From positions 10,001 through 74,000 of the forward strand of contig JAZQKK010000027.1 of assembly GCA_045542115.1 (NCBI GenBank): a DNA stretch of 64,000 bases, written 5' to 3'. The notes beneath the pieces were generated by a model that did no database searches, was not told the DNA's origin, and saw nothing but the letters and a program-made list of their open reading frames with translations. The position numbers and the translations under genes were made by a program. This DNA is from RGIG995 sp045542115. GTDB lineage: Bacteria; Bacillota; Clostridia; Oscillospirales; UBA644. Shown here one piece after another: positions 23,379 through 31,656 of this stretch (within the stretch, counting starts at the first letter, position 1; each line of letters begins with the position of its first letter).

Positions 23379-24728
23379 TTATATCGCCGTTCGCCGGTCT
23401 TCGTCTTCGATGAGAATGAGAATCTCTTCTTCCACTTTGGTGTTGGCATTCACAAAGACCATCACCCGGGTCTCGGTATCGTCGTGGACGGTAAACTGCC
23501 AGCATATCGCTTCCTTTCCGTCACCCCCGGGAACCGAAGCAAGGTCTACGGATTCCACCGAAAGGTCGTCCCGCAAGACCTGCATCGCCTGTTCCTTGGA
23601 AACCGTTACAGACAGGTTCCGTCCGGGGTTGTGGGCGAGAAGATATTCCACCGCGTTGACGGTCATAATCTCTCCGTTATCCAGCGCCATCGTCACGGTG
23701 ATACGGTCGGAATAGACCAACACTCCGTCCTGCCGAAACACGTAGACGGCCGTGAGGGTGTTTTCCGCCGATTGCCAAGACACCGGCTCCATTCCCTCAA
23801 ATCCCAATTCCGCCAACTTTTCGCTCCCGAACATCAATGCCTCTTCCACCGAGAGTTTGGACTCGTTTACCTCACGCAGATTGCTCATTCCGTACAGAAT
23901 TCCGCCCCGTTCCGAAAGAGCAATCGCCGTATCCCCGTTGCGGTATTCCCGGAAGGGGAATGGGGTATCAAAGCGGCTTTCTTCCGTCAATTCTTCTTCC
24001 TTGACCGAACCGTATTTTGCCGCAAGGGTCTTCAATTTGGCCTTTTCCAACTCCGGCAACTCTTCCAACCACGTAGACGTTCTCGATTCCCGCCAGGCGG
24101 AATGTTCCCCGTCGTAGGTCAAGGGGCGGTCTGCGGAAAAAATGTCTTCCAGAGATTCAAATTCCGTCTTGTCTTCCCCTTCTTCCGAAGGAAGCAAAAG
24201 TTTTTGCATTTCTTCGTAGCCGGGATTTTCGTCGGCAATTTTTTCCGACAGCATCATCACTTCGTCCGCTAACTGCTGGGAGCGGAGGGCCAAGGTTTTC
24301 AAAGAGGTTTGTTCCCCTTCGCTCAAATCCTCGCCCCGCAACTGTTTGCGAGCCATTTCCAGGGTAAATTCCCCCACTTGGTTCAAAAAGGTTTCGGTGG
24401 CTTGCAAACGAAGTTCATACACCGGCAACGTCTCCAAGGCCGTGCGAGCCGCTCCCGCCTCGGAAAAGACCCGGGCCGCCCAGGAAACGGTCTGATAATT
24501 TCCGGAAGCAAACAAGCCTTTTTGCAGGTCGGTTTCAAGGTCGCTCAAAGCGCCGGACAATTCCGACACCGACTGACGCCAAAAAGCGGCGGTCTGGGTC
24601 TGATAATCCTTTTGCTGATTGTTTTTTGCGGTATTCATCCCAATCAGTCCGGCACATAATCCCAAAACAGTCAGTGCCCCTAAGACCGAAAAGACGATGA
24701 GGGTCGTTTTTTTTATTTTTACATACAT
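23379..24728 (-). CDS. ypeB: Spore germination protein YpeB
   Basis: 449 residues. One N-terminal membrane helix (9-30), then a helical N-terminal domain (NNQQKDYQTQTAAFWRQSVSELSGALSDLETDLQKGLFASG split over the sequence) typical of YpeB, then C-terminal PepSY-like repeats (LSVEEALMFGSEKLAELGFEGMEPVSW; VSKEQAMQVLRDDLSVESV). In Bacillus, YpeB stabilises the cortex-lytic enzyme SleB in the spore. No sleB is next to it here. The start has GGAAGGG upstream. Single minus-strand gene facing the YitT gene; no clear sigma-G promoter was assigned. Confidence 0.85.
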   Translation of the reverse strand: MYVKIKKTTLIVFSVLGALTVLGLCAGLIGMNTAKNNQQKDYQTQTAAFWRQSVSELSGALSDLETDLQKGLFASGNYQTVSWAARVFSEAGAARTALETLPVYELRLQATETFLNQVGEFTLEMARKQLRGEDLSEGEQTSLKTLALRSQQLADEVMMLSEKIADENPGYEEMQKLLLPSEEGEDKTEFESLEDIFSADRPLTYDGEHSAWRESRTSTWLEELPELEKAKLKTLAAKYGSVKEEELTEESRFDTPFPFREYRNGDTAIALSERGGILYGMSNLREVNESKLSVEEALMFGSEKLAELGFEGMEPVSWQSAENTLTAVYVFRQDGVLVYSDRITVTMALDNGEIMTVNAVEYLLAHNPGRNLSVTVSKEQAMQVLRDDLSVESVDLASVPGGDGKEAICWQFTVHDDTETRVMVFVNANTKVEEEILILIEDEDRRTAI

Positions 24729-24833
24729 TGAAAGTACCCTTCCTTTTTTTTCAAAATGCGCCCGTTCTTGTTGTTATCCTCTCCCCAAAGAGAAAATTTA
24801 TACCAACTTTCCCCTTCTGCCGTAAAAATGCCC

Positions 24834-24862
24834 TTGCTTTTTTACAAAAAATATGGTATTAT
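24834..24862 (+). promoter_or_regulatory. Promoter of the WG-repeat/ddl unit
   Basis: TTGCTT (24834-24839), 17-bp spacer, TATTAT (24857-24862); a second TATAAT at 24864-24869 overlaps downstream. ATG follows at 24897. Confidence 0.6.
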
Positions 24863-24896
24863 ATATAATGTATTATTGTGTACAAGGAGTTTGTTT

Positions 24897-26066
24897 ATGA
24901 AAAAAATCCTTCTTTGGTCGGGGCTGGCCCTGGTAATTGCGGCGGCAATCGTCGTTGCAGTCCTTTTCCTTGCCCCGGACCGGGTGAAAACGGTGGATAA
25001 CGAATATTTATATACTTTGGACGGACAGTGGGACAACGCCCGGGACTTCTCCGAAGGCTTTGCGGCGGTAAAAAAAGACGGAAAATGGGGTTATATTGAC
25101 GCCGAAGGCAACGTGACCGTTTCCCCGAAATACGACGGAGCTTACTCCTTCTCGGAAGGTCTTGCAGCAGTACAAAACGGCGGAAAATGGGGATATATTG
25201 ACGCAAAAGGAACGGTGGTCATTCCCTTTACCTACACTTCCACCTACGCTTTTTCCGAAGGGCTTGCCGTCTACGGACAGGGCAATTATTACGGCTATAT
25301 CGACAAGACCGGAAAAGCCGTCACCCCTCCCATTTACAGCGAGGCTACGTCCTTTGAAAACGGGGTAGCTTGCGTAAAGAAAGACGGGAAGTACGGATTT
25401 ATCGACGACACAGCAACCCCCGTCACCGAATGGGTCTACGGTATGAAATCCGAAGCAGACGAAGGGCTGATTCCCGTGTTTTACCACGATACGGAGAAGG
25501 GAAGCAACACCGGATACATCGACGTAACGGGAAAACAGGTCCTGGACTTTTTGTGGTACGACGCCAAAGAATTTTCCGAAGGCTTGGCGGCGGCTTGCGA
25601 CGAATATACCAAGCCCTACGGATTTATCGACAACAAAGGAACCTATGTCATCGAGCCGGCGTGGGATTCCGCGGAAGCCTTTTCCAGCGGATATGCGCTG
25701 GTGATGAAAGACCGGGTTTACACCTATATCGATAAAACCGGAAAAGCCATCACCGAAAAGACCTATCAAAAGGCGTATTCCTTTACCGATTCCGGGCTTG
25801 CCCGCATTGCCGTCGCTGCCGGAGCGAGCTGGCAATTCGGATTCATCGACGGGACGGGAGCAGAAGTCATTGCCCCGTCTTACGCTGCGGCAATGGATTT
25901 TGAACACGGCGTCGCCCCCGTATCCAACGGAACCAAGTGGGGCTTTATCAACACCGACGGAACCGACATTTCCGGGATGAAATGGACGGCGGTCGGCGGC
26001 TTTTCCCAGGAAGGCATCGCCCGGGTACAATCCGGCGAGGTCTGGGGCTTCGTTAAATTGAAGTAA
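24897..26066 (+). CDS. Exported WG-repeat protein
   Basis: 389 residues. A lysine-start hydrophobic helix (MKKILLWSGLALVIAAAIVV) serves as anchor or signal. Behind it are ten repeats of about 34 residues built on FSEGLAAVxxxGKWGYIDxxGxxVIxPxY (for example from residues 45, 79, 113). WG repeats form beta-propeller-like or stacked binding modules outside the cell; ligand unknown. The ATG at 24897 has AAGGAG upstream. Ends 14 bp before ddl, which has its own ribosome site, so the two are probably cotranscribed; this is an unusual partner for a wall-precursor enzyme. Confidence 0.88.
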   Translation: MKKILLWSGLALVIAAAIVVAVLFLAPDRVKTVDNEYLYTLDGQWDNARDFSEGFAAVKKDGKWGYIDAEGNVTVSPKYDGAYSFSEGLAAVQNGGKWGYIDAKGTVVIPFTYTSTYAFSEGLAVYGQGNYYGYIDKTGKAVTPPIYSEATSFENGVACVKKDGKYGFIDDTATPVTEWVYGMKSEADEGLIPVFYHDTEKGSNTGYIDVTGKQVLDFLWYDAKEFSEGLAAACDEYTKPYGFIDNKGTYVIEPAWDSAEAFSSGYALVMKDRVYTYIDKTGKAITEKTYQKAYSFTDSGLARIAVAAGASWQFGFIDGTGAEVIAPSYAAAMDFEHGVAPVSNGTKWGFINTDGTDISGMKWTAVGGFSQEGIARVQSGEVWGFVKLK

Positions 26067-26080
26067 GGAGGAATCGTTTT

Positions 26081-27124
26081 ATGAATATCGTAGTGCTTGC
26101 AGGGGGATATTCCCCGGAACGGGACGTGTCTCTCTCTTCCGGAAGTTTGATTGCCAATTCCTTGATGCGGTCGGGGCATCGCGTATTGCTCGTAGACGCT
26201 TTTTTGGGTCTTGAAATCCCAGAAAACAAAGAAATCGACCAACTGTTCCGCGGAAAGGGTGACGAAGAATATTCCTATCGGATTTCAGAAATCGCCCCGG
26301 ATATGGATGAACTGAAAAAACTTGCTTACAAAGGGTCTTTGGTGGGAAAAAACGTATTGAAACTGTGCCACCACGCCGACTTGGTATTTATGGCCCTTCA
26401 CGGTGCAATGGGGGAAAACGGTCAGATGCAAGCCATTCTGGAAGCGGAAAACGTTCGCTTCACCGGATCTACCCACGTGGGTTGCGTGCTTGCGATGGAT
26501 AAAGATATTACCAAAAAACTCCTCCGCGCAGAAGGTATTCCCACGGCGGATTGGGTCACGCTGGACCTGAAACGGGACCCCCTTCCCACCACCGCCCAGC
26601 TGCCTTGCGTGGTCAAACCCTGTTCTTGCGGTTCCAGTGTGGGGATTTCCATCGTCCACACGGAAGAAGAATTGCGAATCGCCTTGGAAGAAGCGAAAAA
26701 ATATGAGGATCTGATCCTGATTGAAAATAAGATTTCCGGCCGGGAATTTTCCGTGGGCGTGTTGGACGGGAAAGCCCTTCCGCCCATTGAAATCATCCCC
26801 AAGACCGGCTTTTACGATTACAAGAACAAATATCAAGCCGGAGCCACAGAAGAAATCTGCCCGGCCGTAATGACCGAAGACGAGACGGCAAACGTACAAG
26901 AACTGGCAGAAAAAGTGGCCCGGGTCCTTCGGCTGGGAAGTTATTGCCGTATCGACTTTATTTTGGAACAAACCACCGGCGTATTCTATTGCTTGGAGGC
27001 AAACACGTTGCCGGGAATGACCCCCAACAGTCTGCTCCCCCAAGAAGCGAGAGCCGCCGGCATCGACTACGATACGCTGTGTCAGACCATCGTAGATCTG
27101 GCACCCCCCGCAGGAACGGTATAA
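26081..27124 (+). CDS. ddl: D-alanine--D-alanine ligase
   Basis: 347 residues, ATP-grasp enzyme making the D-Ala-D-Ala dipeptide for peptidoglycan. N-terminal GGYSPERDVSLSSG; LHGAMGENGQMQAILE; ATP-binding VVKPCSCGSSVGISIV; metal-binding YCRIDFILEQTTGVFYCLEANTLPGMT read in parts. The omega loop TGFYDYKNKY keeps the Tyr typical of D-Ala-specific ligases, not the His of vancomycin-resistance D-Ala-D-Lac ligases. AAGGAGGAA lies 8 bases upstream of the ATG. Confidence 0.95.
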   Translation: MNIVVLAGGYSPERDVSLSSGSLIANSLMRSGHRVLLVDAFLGLEIPENKEIDQLFRGKGDEEYSYRISEIAPDMDELKKLAYKGSLVGKNVLKLCHHADLVFMALHGAMGENGQMQAILEAENVRFTGSTHVGCVLAMDKDITKKLLRAEGIPTADWVTLDLKRDPLPTTAQLPCVVKPCSCGSSVGISIVHTEEELRIALEEAKKYEDLILIENKISGREFSVGVLDGKALPPIEIIPKTGFYDYKNKYQAGATEEICPAVMTEDETANVQELAEKVARVLRLGSYCRIDFILEQTTGVFYCLEANTLPGMTPNSLLPQEARAAGIDYDTLCQTIVDLAPPAGTV

Positions 27125-27158
27125 CACGAAACGAACGTAAGAAAGGAGGGGACGGGAA

Positions 27159-28571
27159 TTGTATACCAGCCTTCTCTTTCCTCAGCCGGGAAGGGGAACC
27201 GGGATTGGAGATCTGTCTCAACCCGTCACCCCCGAGCAGGCGAAGTCGATGCTGTTTTCCGCAATCCCTACCGAGGTTTTGAACTATCGAAAGGAATTTG
27301 CGGAAGAATTGCTGAGCTCTTCCCCGTTGCGCGACGCCTTTCGTCTTTGTGCCGAAATCCCGAATATCGCCCTTCCGAAGGCACAACCCTCAAAGGAAGC
27401 GGCCGAGTACGAAAAGGTGACGTCTTTTTTGGCGTTTGCAACCTTTTTTGATACATTCTGCTCTTTTATTTCCCCTTTGATTCCTCAAAGCCGGGCGGCG
27501 AAACGGTGCTTTTTGACCTTTCGTAATTACGGAGAAAGTTTTGAATATCGGAAACGGAAGACGGTTGCCCTGGAATTGATACGGCAACTGCATTGGGACG
27601 GGGGATATTCGCTGTTTTCTCAACCTTCCGGGGCGGTTCGCATCGTCAAAGAAACCACCCTTCCCGACGGCATTTGTTTTGCACTTGACCGGGCGGTGGA
27701 ACTTTTGGGAAGACCGCCGGAAGAAGAATCCCTCTTTCCCAAAGAAAGAAATAACACGGAAACCGCCCTTCTCACCGGGCTTCTTCGCCGCAACGAATCT
27801 CTTTTCCGGGCCTTTCGGAACTTTAACGCAGATGAACCGCGGGAATATAACGACCTTCTTCGCATCGGTGCCGAGGCCGCGTTGTACCAATCTGCCCTAT
27901 TTCCCGACCTTCCCTTGCCGGAAATGAATTTTCCGGAAAAATCTGCCGGGCAGTGTCCTTTAACGGGACCGTCAAACCGCCCTGCCGTGCGCTTTGATGA
28001 GGTTCCCACGCTGTATCCCCGGTTGCAATCCCTTCGTGAAGATTGGAGCCGGCTGAAAACCACGGCGTTGCGGGAACGAAACGCCCCGGCCGGTATTTCC
28101 TATGAAGAGACCTTTGATATTTTAAAGCAAAACGCCGTCAGCGTGACGGAGCATCTGCGGTTTTTACAACGGGTCGGACAGTATCTTCCCCCCGACGCCT
28201 TCTCCCACCCGGAGACAGTGGCGTTTTTGGAAGAAATCCACGCCTATGCCCATTCTCCTATTTTCCGCACTCTGTGGGAACAAATCGCACCGTATCCGTT
28301 GTTGTCTTCCCAATCTGCCCAGAGTGTTCTGCACTTGAAGACCAACCGCAAAGGGGCGGTGGTGAGTGCAGACTTGCGATACCTTGGAACCAACGCCGCA
28401 GGATATCAGCGGAAATACTCCTATCCTTCGGACACGTTTTCGGTCTCCCTGCCCGGGGACGGATGGGACGGCTGGACCACCTGTGCTTTGGGGCGGCTTG
28501 CCAACGGTTTTTGCACCTTGACCAAAGCACTTCGCCACGTCACGTCTCCCCTGGGAGAATCAGAAGAATGA
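27159..28571 (+). CDS. Unrecognised 470-residue protein, possible MutS-core relative
   Basis: 470 residues, soluble, no signal. The start is TTG at 27159 with a perfect AAAGGAGG 9 bases before it. The N-terminus (LLFPQPGRG..., then SAIPTEVLNYRKEFAEELLSS) resembles the opening of MutS-like core domains, which read 'IxYRQEVLxDL'. Later segments are helical (SYEETFDILKQNAVSVTEHLRFL) and the end has strands (VLHLKTNRKGAVVSADLRYLG). No Walker motifs exist, so if related it lacks the ATPase. This family link is a weak inference. It sits between ddl (34 bp) and the beta-helix protein (37 bp), probably in one operon. Confidence 0.6.
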   Translation: MYTSLLFPQPGRGTGIGDLSQPVTPEQAKSMLFSAIPTEVLNYRKEFAEELLSSSPLRDAFRLCAEIPNIALPKAQPSKEAAEYEKVTSFLAFATFFDTFCSFISPLIPQSRAAKRCFLTFRNYGESFEYRKRKTVALELIRQLHWDGGYSLFSQPSGAVRIVKETTLPDGICFALDRAVELLGRPPEEESLFPKERNNTETALLTGLLRRNESLFRAFRNFNADEPREYNDLLRIGAEAALYQSALFPDLPLPEMNFPEKSAGQCPLTGPSNRPAVRFDEVPTLYPRLQSLREDWSRLKTTALRERNAPAGISYEETFDILKQNAVSVTEHLRFLQRVGQYLPPDAFSHPETVAFLEEIHAYAHSPIFRTLWEQIAPYPLLSSQSAQSVLHLKTNRKGAVVSADLRYLGTNAAGYQRKYSYPSDTFSVSLPGDGWDGWTTCALGRLANGFCTLTKALRHVTSPLGESEE

Positions 28572-28608
28572 GACCACTTTGCAAATAATCCCTTTTGGGA
28601 GGAATTCT

Positions 28609-31206
28609 ATGAAATTAAGGCTGTCAAAACCTATTTCCATTGCCTTATGGGCGGGGGTGGGGATTCTTCTATCCTGCGCCATTTTTGCCTTGGTCGTCGT
28701 TCTGGGAGCATCTCATCCCGAACCCCAGACCAATACTTCCGCCTTGCGAAATCCCCTGGACGGTGTCATTGACGGGGTTTCTTCCCTTTTCCGGGCAGAC
28801 CCGTCCACCGACGAATATTTTGCCGCGAACCATTTTCCGACCCTGATCGGGGCAAAAGGAGACGGCGTAAGCAACGATACGGACGAACTTCAAAAGAGTC
28901 TGGAACACGCGGGCGAGACCGGAGGAACGGTGTATCTTCCCCAAGGAATCTACCGCATCACCGAGCCTTTGACCATTCCCAGCGGAGTAACCCTGCGCGG
29001 AGACTTCTCTTCCCCCAACTCCAAAGACACCGACGGCAGAAAGACGGTCTTATTGGTGGCAGACAACGGCAAGACCCGTTCCGCGCCCCTTCTTACGTTG
29101 GAAGACAACGCCTCGCTGACCGGGATTACCGTCTATTACGAAGGACAAGCTCCGGGGAATGCGGTGGAATACCCTGCCACGGTACTCTGTAAAGCGAACG
29201 CCCGGGTGGAAAAAATCTCCCTTCTCAACCCCTATCACGGCATTTGCGTCACCGGAACGGGAGCGGTGGACCTTCGCTCGGTGTGGATCTCTCCCCTGGA
29301 TTACGGAATTTTAGTTACCGAAAACAATAACCTTGTCACCGTGGAAGATTGCTTCATCTCCCCTACCTATTGGCTCAACTACGCCCCCACCGTATTTTCT
29401 GACGGAGCGGGTTATTCTTCTTTGACGTCCTATCTTCACGAAACGATGCACGGCATTATTCTGGAAAAGGTCACCGACGTGACCTTGAACCGGGTCTTCG
29501 TGGAAGACGGGGCTGTGGGAATCTTGTTGAACGTTCCCAAGGAACAGCAAGGCGTTATTTTGATAAAAGAAACCACCGTTTCTTCCGTCTCCCAACCCTT
29601 GCATCTGTTGTCCATTCCCCAATCGGGGGTGTTGGTGGCAGATTCCACCTTCCGTCCGGAAAACGATTCCGGGGCAGACACGGTGCAGATCTCTCCCCAG
29701 ACCGAAGGGCCGGTCCTTTTCTCCAACTGTACCTTTTCCGGTCTTCCCAAACGGGTGGTAAACGGGGAAAACCATTCTTTCGTTTCTTTTTATCACTGTA
29801 ATTTCGGAACCTGGTGGGACGTTTGTTTTAATTTCTCGGCAGACACCTTCCTTGCCGTCGCCCCCACCTTCAAAACGCAAAATGAAAAAGCGACGTTGGG
29901 TAAAGACGCCTTCGGGCTTTTTTACAATTCTCCGGCGCTGGAAGAGACCTCCCAGCTGTTGTTCTCCGTCCCCCAAGGGGATGCGCTGCGAACCGAATCG
30001 GTTGCCGTAGTATCCAGCAAGGAGACGGTAAAAACCTTTGTTTCCGCACCGATTCTCAATGCTTTGGAATACGGCATCTCTCCCGAGGCGGAAGATAACG
30101 CTCCGGCGATGAACCAACTTCTTCAACGGGCAAAAGAGCAAAAAGCCACCGTCTTTTTACCCGAGGGAATTTACAAATTCAACGCCATCCTCACCGTCCC
30201 CGAAGGGGTTCGTTTGGTGGGGGTTGGATGTTCGGGGAATTACCGAACGGTATTAAATTTTAATCTGCAACAAAACACCGACTACTCTCTGTTGGAATTG
30301 GGGCAGGACAGTTCGGTGGAAAATCTGGAACTCCGTCAAGGGTCCATTTTGGCGGATTCCCATCAAACTTACGCCATCTCCACCCTTCATTCCGCAGTCC
30401 GCATCCGCAATGCAATCATTTCCGCCGGGCGGGGGATTTGGCTTGCCGGAGGAGAAAACGCCTCGATAGAACAGGTCACGCTGAACGTCACCCAGGTGGG
30501 AATTCTTTTGCAGACAGCCAAAAACGTTCATCTTCGGGATTTGACGATAACCGACCCGTCAGGGTCCTACGGCACCACCGGGATCCGTCTGGAAAACGCC
30601 ACCGCAACCCTGACCGACTGCCAAGGCGTCAACCTGGCGTGCGGTCTGGAACTGAACGGAGAAACGGACCTGGAAGCAACCCTGGTCACCCTTCGAGGCC
30701 CCACCGTGGGAATCAAAGCCTCCCATTCCGGCAAACTTGTTCTCACCGCATCCGGCTTCTCCGAAGCGGGACAGGGCGGACAGACCGTGGTCTTCCAAGG
30801 GACGGAAGCAATGAACGGAACGGCCACGATGCAAGGAATGGTGGTGGCCGGAACGTCTTTGCAGGGGAATTTGATTTCAGCGAAAAAGGGAACGACGGAG
30901 CTGCGGGCCGCACTGATTACCGCCCCCTTTACCAATACGGTCATATCCGACGGAGAGGGGAAAATTGCCCTGTACGGCTGTATCTGGGATAATATCCCCA
31001 CCAGCCACGCCACCGTCCTCGGAGGCACCGTCACCTTTGCGGCAAATCTACTTCGGTCGGACAAACTGTTCGAAGGAATCGAAGGAGATTATATGCTCAC
31101 CGTCACCGGGGAAGAATCCGGCACCGTCAACGACGACGTGAACATTATCCAACATATCTATCAAGACATCGAAACCGAAGTCGCCCCGGAAAATCAAGGG
31201 GAATAA
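28609..31206 (+). CDS. Large exported double pectate-lyase-like beta-helix protein
   Basis: 865 residues. A signal anchor (ISIALWAGVGILLSCAIFALVVV) is followed by two copies of a right-handed beta-helix of the pectate lyase 3 type. Copy one opens at about residue 80 (LIGAKGDGVSNDTDELQKSL ... GGTVYLPQGIYRIT); copy two at about 490 (EYGISPEAEDNAPAMNQLL ... ATVFLPEGIYKF). Both continue as many short strands (GITVYYEG, GICVTGTGAV, VGILLNVPK). Residues 350-480 interrupt the helix. Such proteins bind or cleave polysaccharides or act as surface fibres; no catalytic set can be assigned. GGGAGG lies before the ATG. Terminator behind. Confidence 0.85.
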   Translation: MKLRLSKPISIALWAGVGILLSCAIFALVVVLGASHPEPQTNTSALRNPLDGVIDGVSSLFRADPSTDEYFAANHFPTLIGAKGDGVSNDTDELQKSLEHAGETGGTVYLPQGIYRITEPLTIPSGVTLRGDFSSPNSKDTDGRKTVLLVADNGKTRSAPLLTLEDNASLTGITVYYEGQAPGNAVEYPATVLCKANARVEKISLLNPYHGICVTGTGAVDLRSVWISPLDYGILVTENNNLVTVEDCFISPTYWLNYAPTVFSDGAGYSSLTSYLHETMHGIILEKVTDVTLNRVFVEDGAVGILLNVPKEQQGVILIKETTVSSVSQPLHLLSIPQSGVLVADSTFRPENDSGADTVQISPQTEGPVLFSNCTFSGLPKRVVNGENHSFVSFYHCNFGTWWDVCFNFSADTFLAVAPTFKTQNEKATLGKDAFGLFYNSPALEETSQLLFSVPQGDALRTESVAVVSSKETVKTFVSAPILNALEYGISPEAEDNAPAMNQLLQRAKEQKATVFLPEGIYKFNAILTVPEGVRLVGVGCSGNYRTVLNFNLQQNTDYSLLELGQDSSVENLELRQGSILADSHQTYAISTLHSAVRIRNAIISAGRGIWLAGGENASIEQVTLNVTQVGILLQTAKNVHLRDLTITDPSGSYGTTGIRLENATATLTDCQGVNLACGLELNGETDLEATLVTLRGPTVGIKASHSGKLVLTASGFSEAGQGGQTVVFQGTEAMNGTATMQGMVVAGTSLQGNLISAKKGTTELRAALITAPFTNTVISDGEGKIALYGCIWDNIPTSHATVLGGTVTFAANLLRSDKLFEGIEGDYMLTVTGEESGTVNDDVNIIQHIYQDIETEVAPENQGE

Positions 31207-31221
31207 AATAGAACAATAACC

Positions 31222-31256
31222 GAAAAGCGAGAGGAACTTCCTCTCGCTTTTCTTTC
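31222..31256 (+). terminator. Terminator of the beta-helix operon
   Basis: GAAAAGCGAGAGGA pairs with TCCTCTCGCTTTTC (14 bp) and is followed by TTTCCTT; it lies between convergent genes. Confidence 0.85.
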
Positions 31257-31257
31257 C

Positions 31258-31500
31258 TTATTTAATTTCCTGTTCCAGGTTGCGAAATTCCGGAGTATCG
31301 AAAAACTCCGTCAGAGAAACACCCAATCCGTCACACAGCATTTTAATGGTAACGATGCCGGGGTTCAAACTGTTTCCGTATAAAATGCTTTTCAGTGTGG
31401 AGGGCGGGACGGCAGCTTCCGTCGCCAAACGATTAATCGTGAAGTCCTTTTCGCCACAAAGCGACAAAATTCGATTTTTTACGGCAGTACGAGTGTCCAT
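31258..31500 (-). CDS. Small XRE-family repressor
   Basis: 80 residues, a lone helix-turn-helix domain: DFTINRLATEAAVPPSTLKSILYGNSLNPGIVTIKMLCDGLGVSLTEFFD (read in parts, residues 19-68). No sensor domain. GGAGG lies 6 bases before the ATG. The promoter holds two near-identical 9-mers (31533-31552) overlapping the -10, which suggests autorepression. It is alone between the beta-helix gene and spo0A, reading in the spo0A direction but after the spo0A terminator. Confidence 0.85.
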   Translation of the reverse strand: MDTRTAVKNRILSLCGEKDFTINRLATEAAVPPSTLKSILYGNSLNPGIVTIKMLCDGLGVSLTEFFDTPEFRNLEQEIK

Positions 31501-31532
31501 AAGTCCTCCTTTAAAAGAAACAAAATTATGAC

Positions 31533-31552
31533 TTATAGACTAATTATAGTCT
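31533..31552. promoter_or_regulatory. Repeat operator and -10 of the XRE gene
   Basis: TTATAGACT (31533-31541) and TTATAGTCT (31544-31552) lie 11 bp apart, one helical turn. The second overlaps the minus-strand -10 TATAAT (31543-31548), and GACTAATTATAGTC there is nearly palindromic. Confidence 0.45.
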
Positions 31553-31600
31553 TTTCCTCTTGACAAAATAGACGATATATGATAATATATATTAGCAAAA

Positions 31601-31636
31601 TAAAAAAATCGAACCTCCGTGCAGGGAGGTTCGATT
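31601..31636 (-). terminator. Terminator of spo0A
   Basis: AATCGAACCTCC pairs with GGAGGTTCGATT (12 bp, 6-nt loop). The T run is on the minus strand (31602-31608). Confidence 0.92.
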
Positions 31637-31656
31637 GGAAAATTTTGTAGTTCGGT

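Noticed and set aside
31608..31637. GGTTCGATT, which resembles a tRNA T-loop
   Set aside because: It is one arm of the perfect spo0A terminator; no cloverleaf can be drawn around it.
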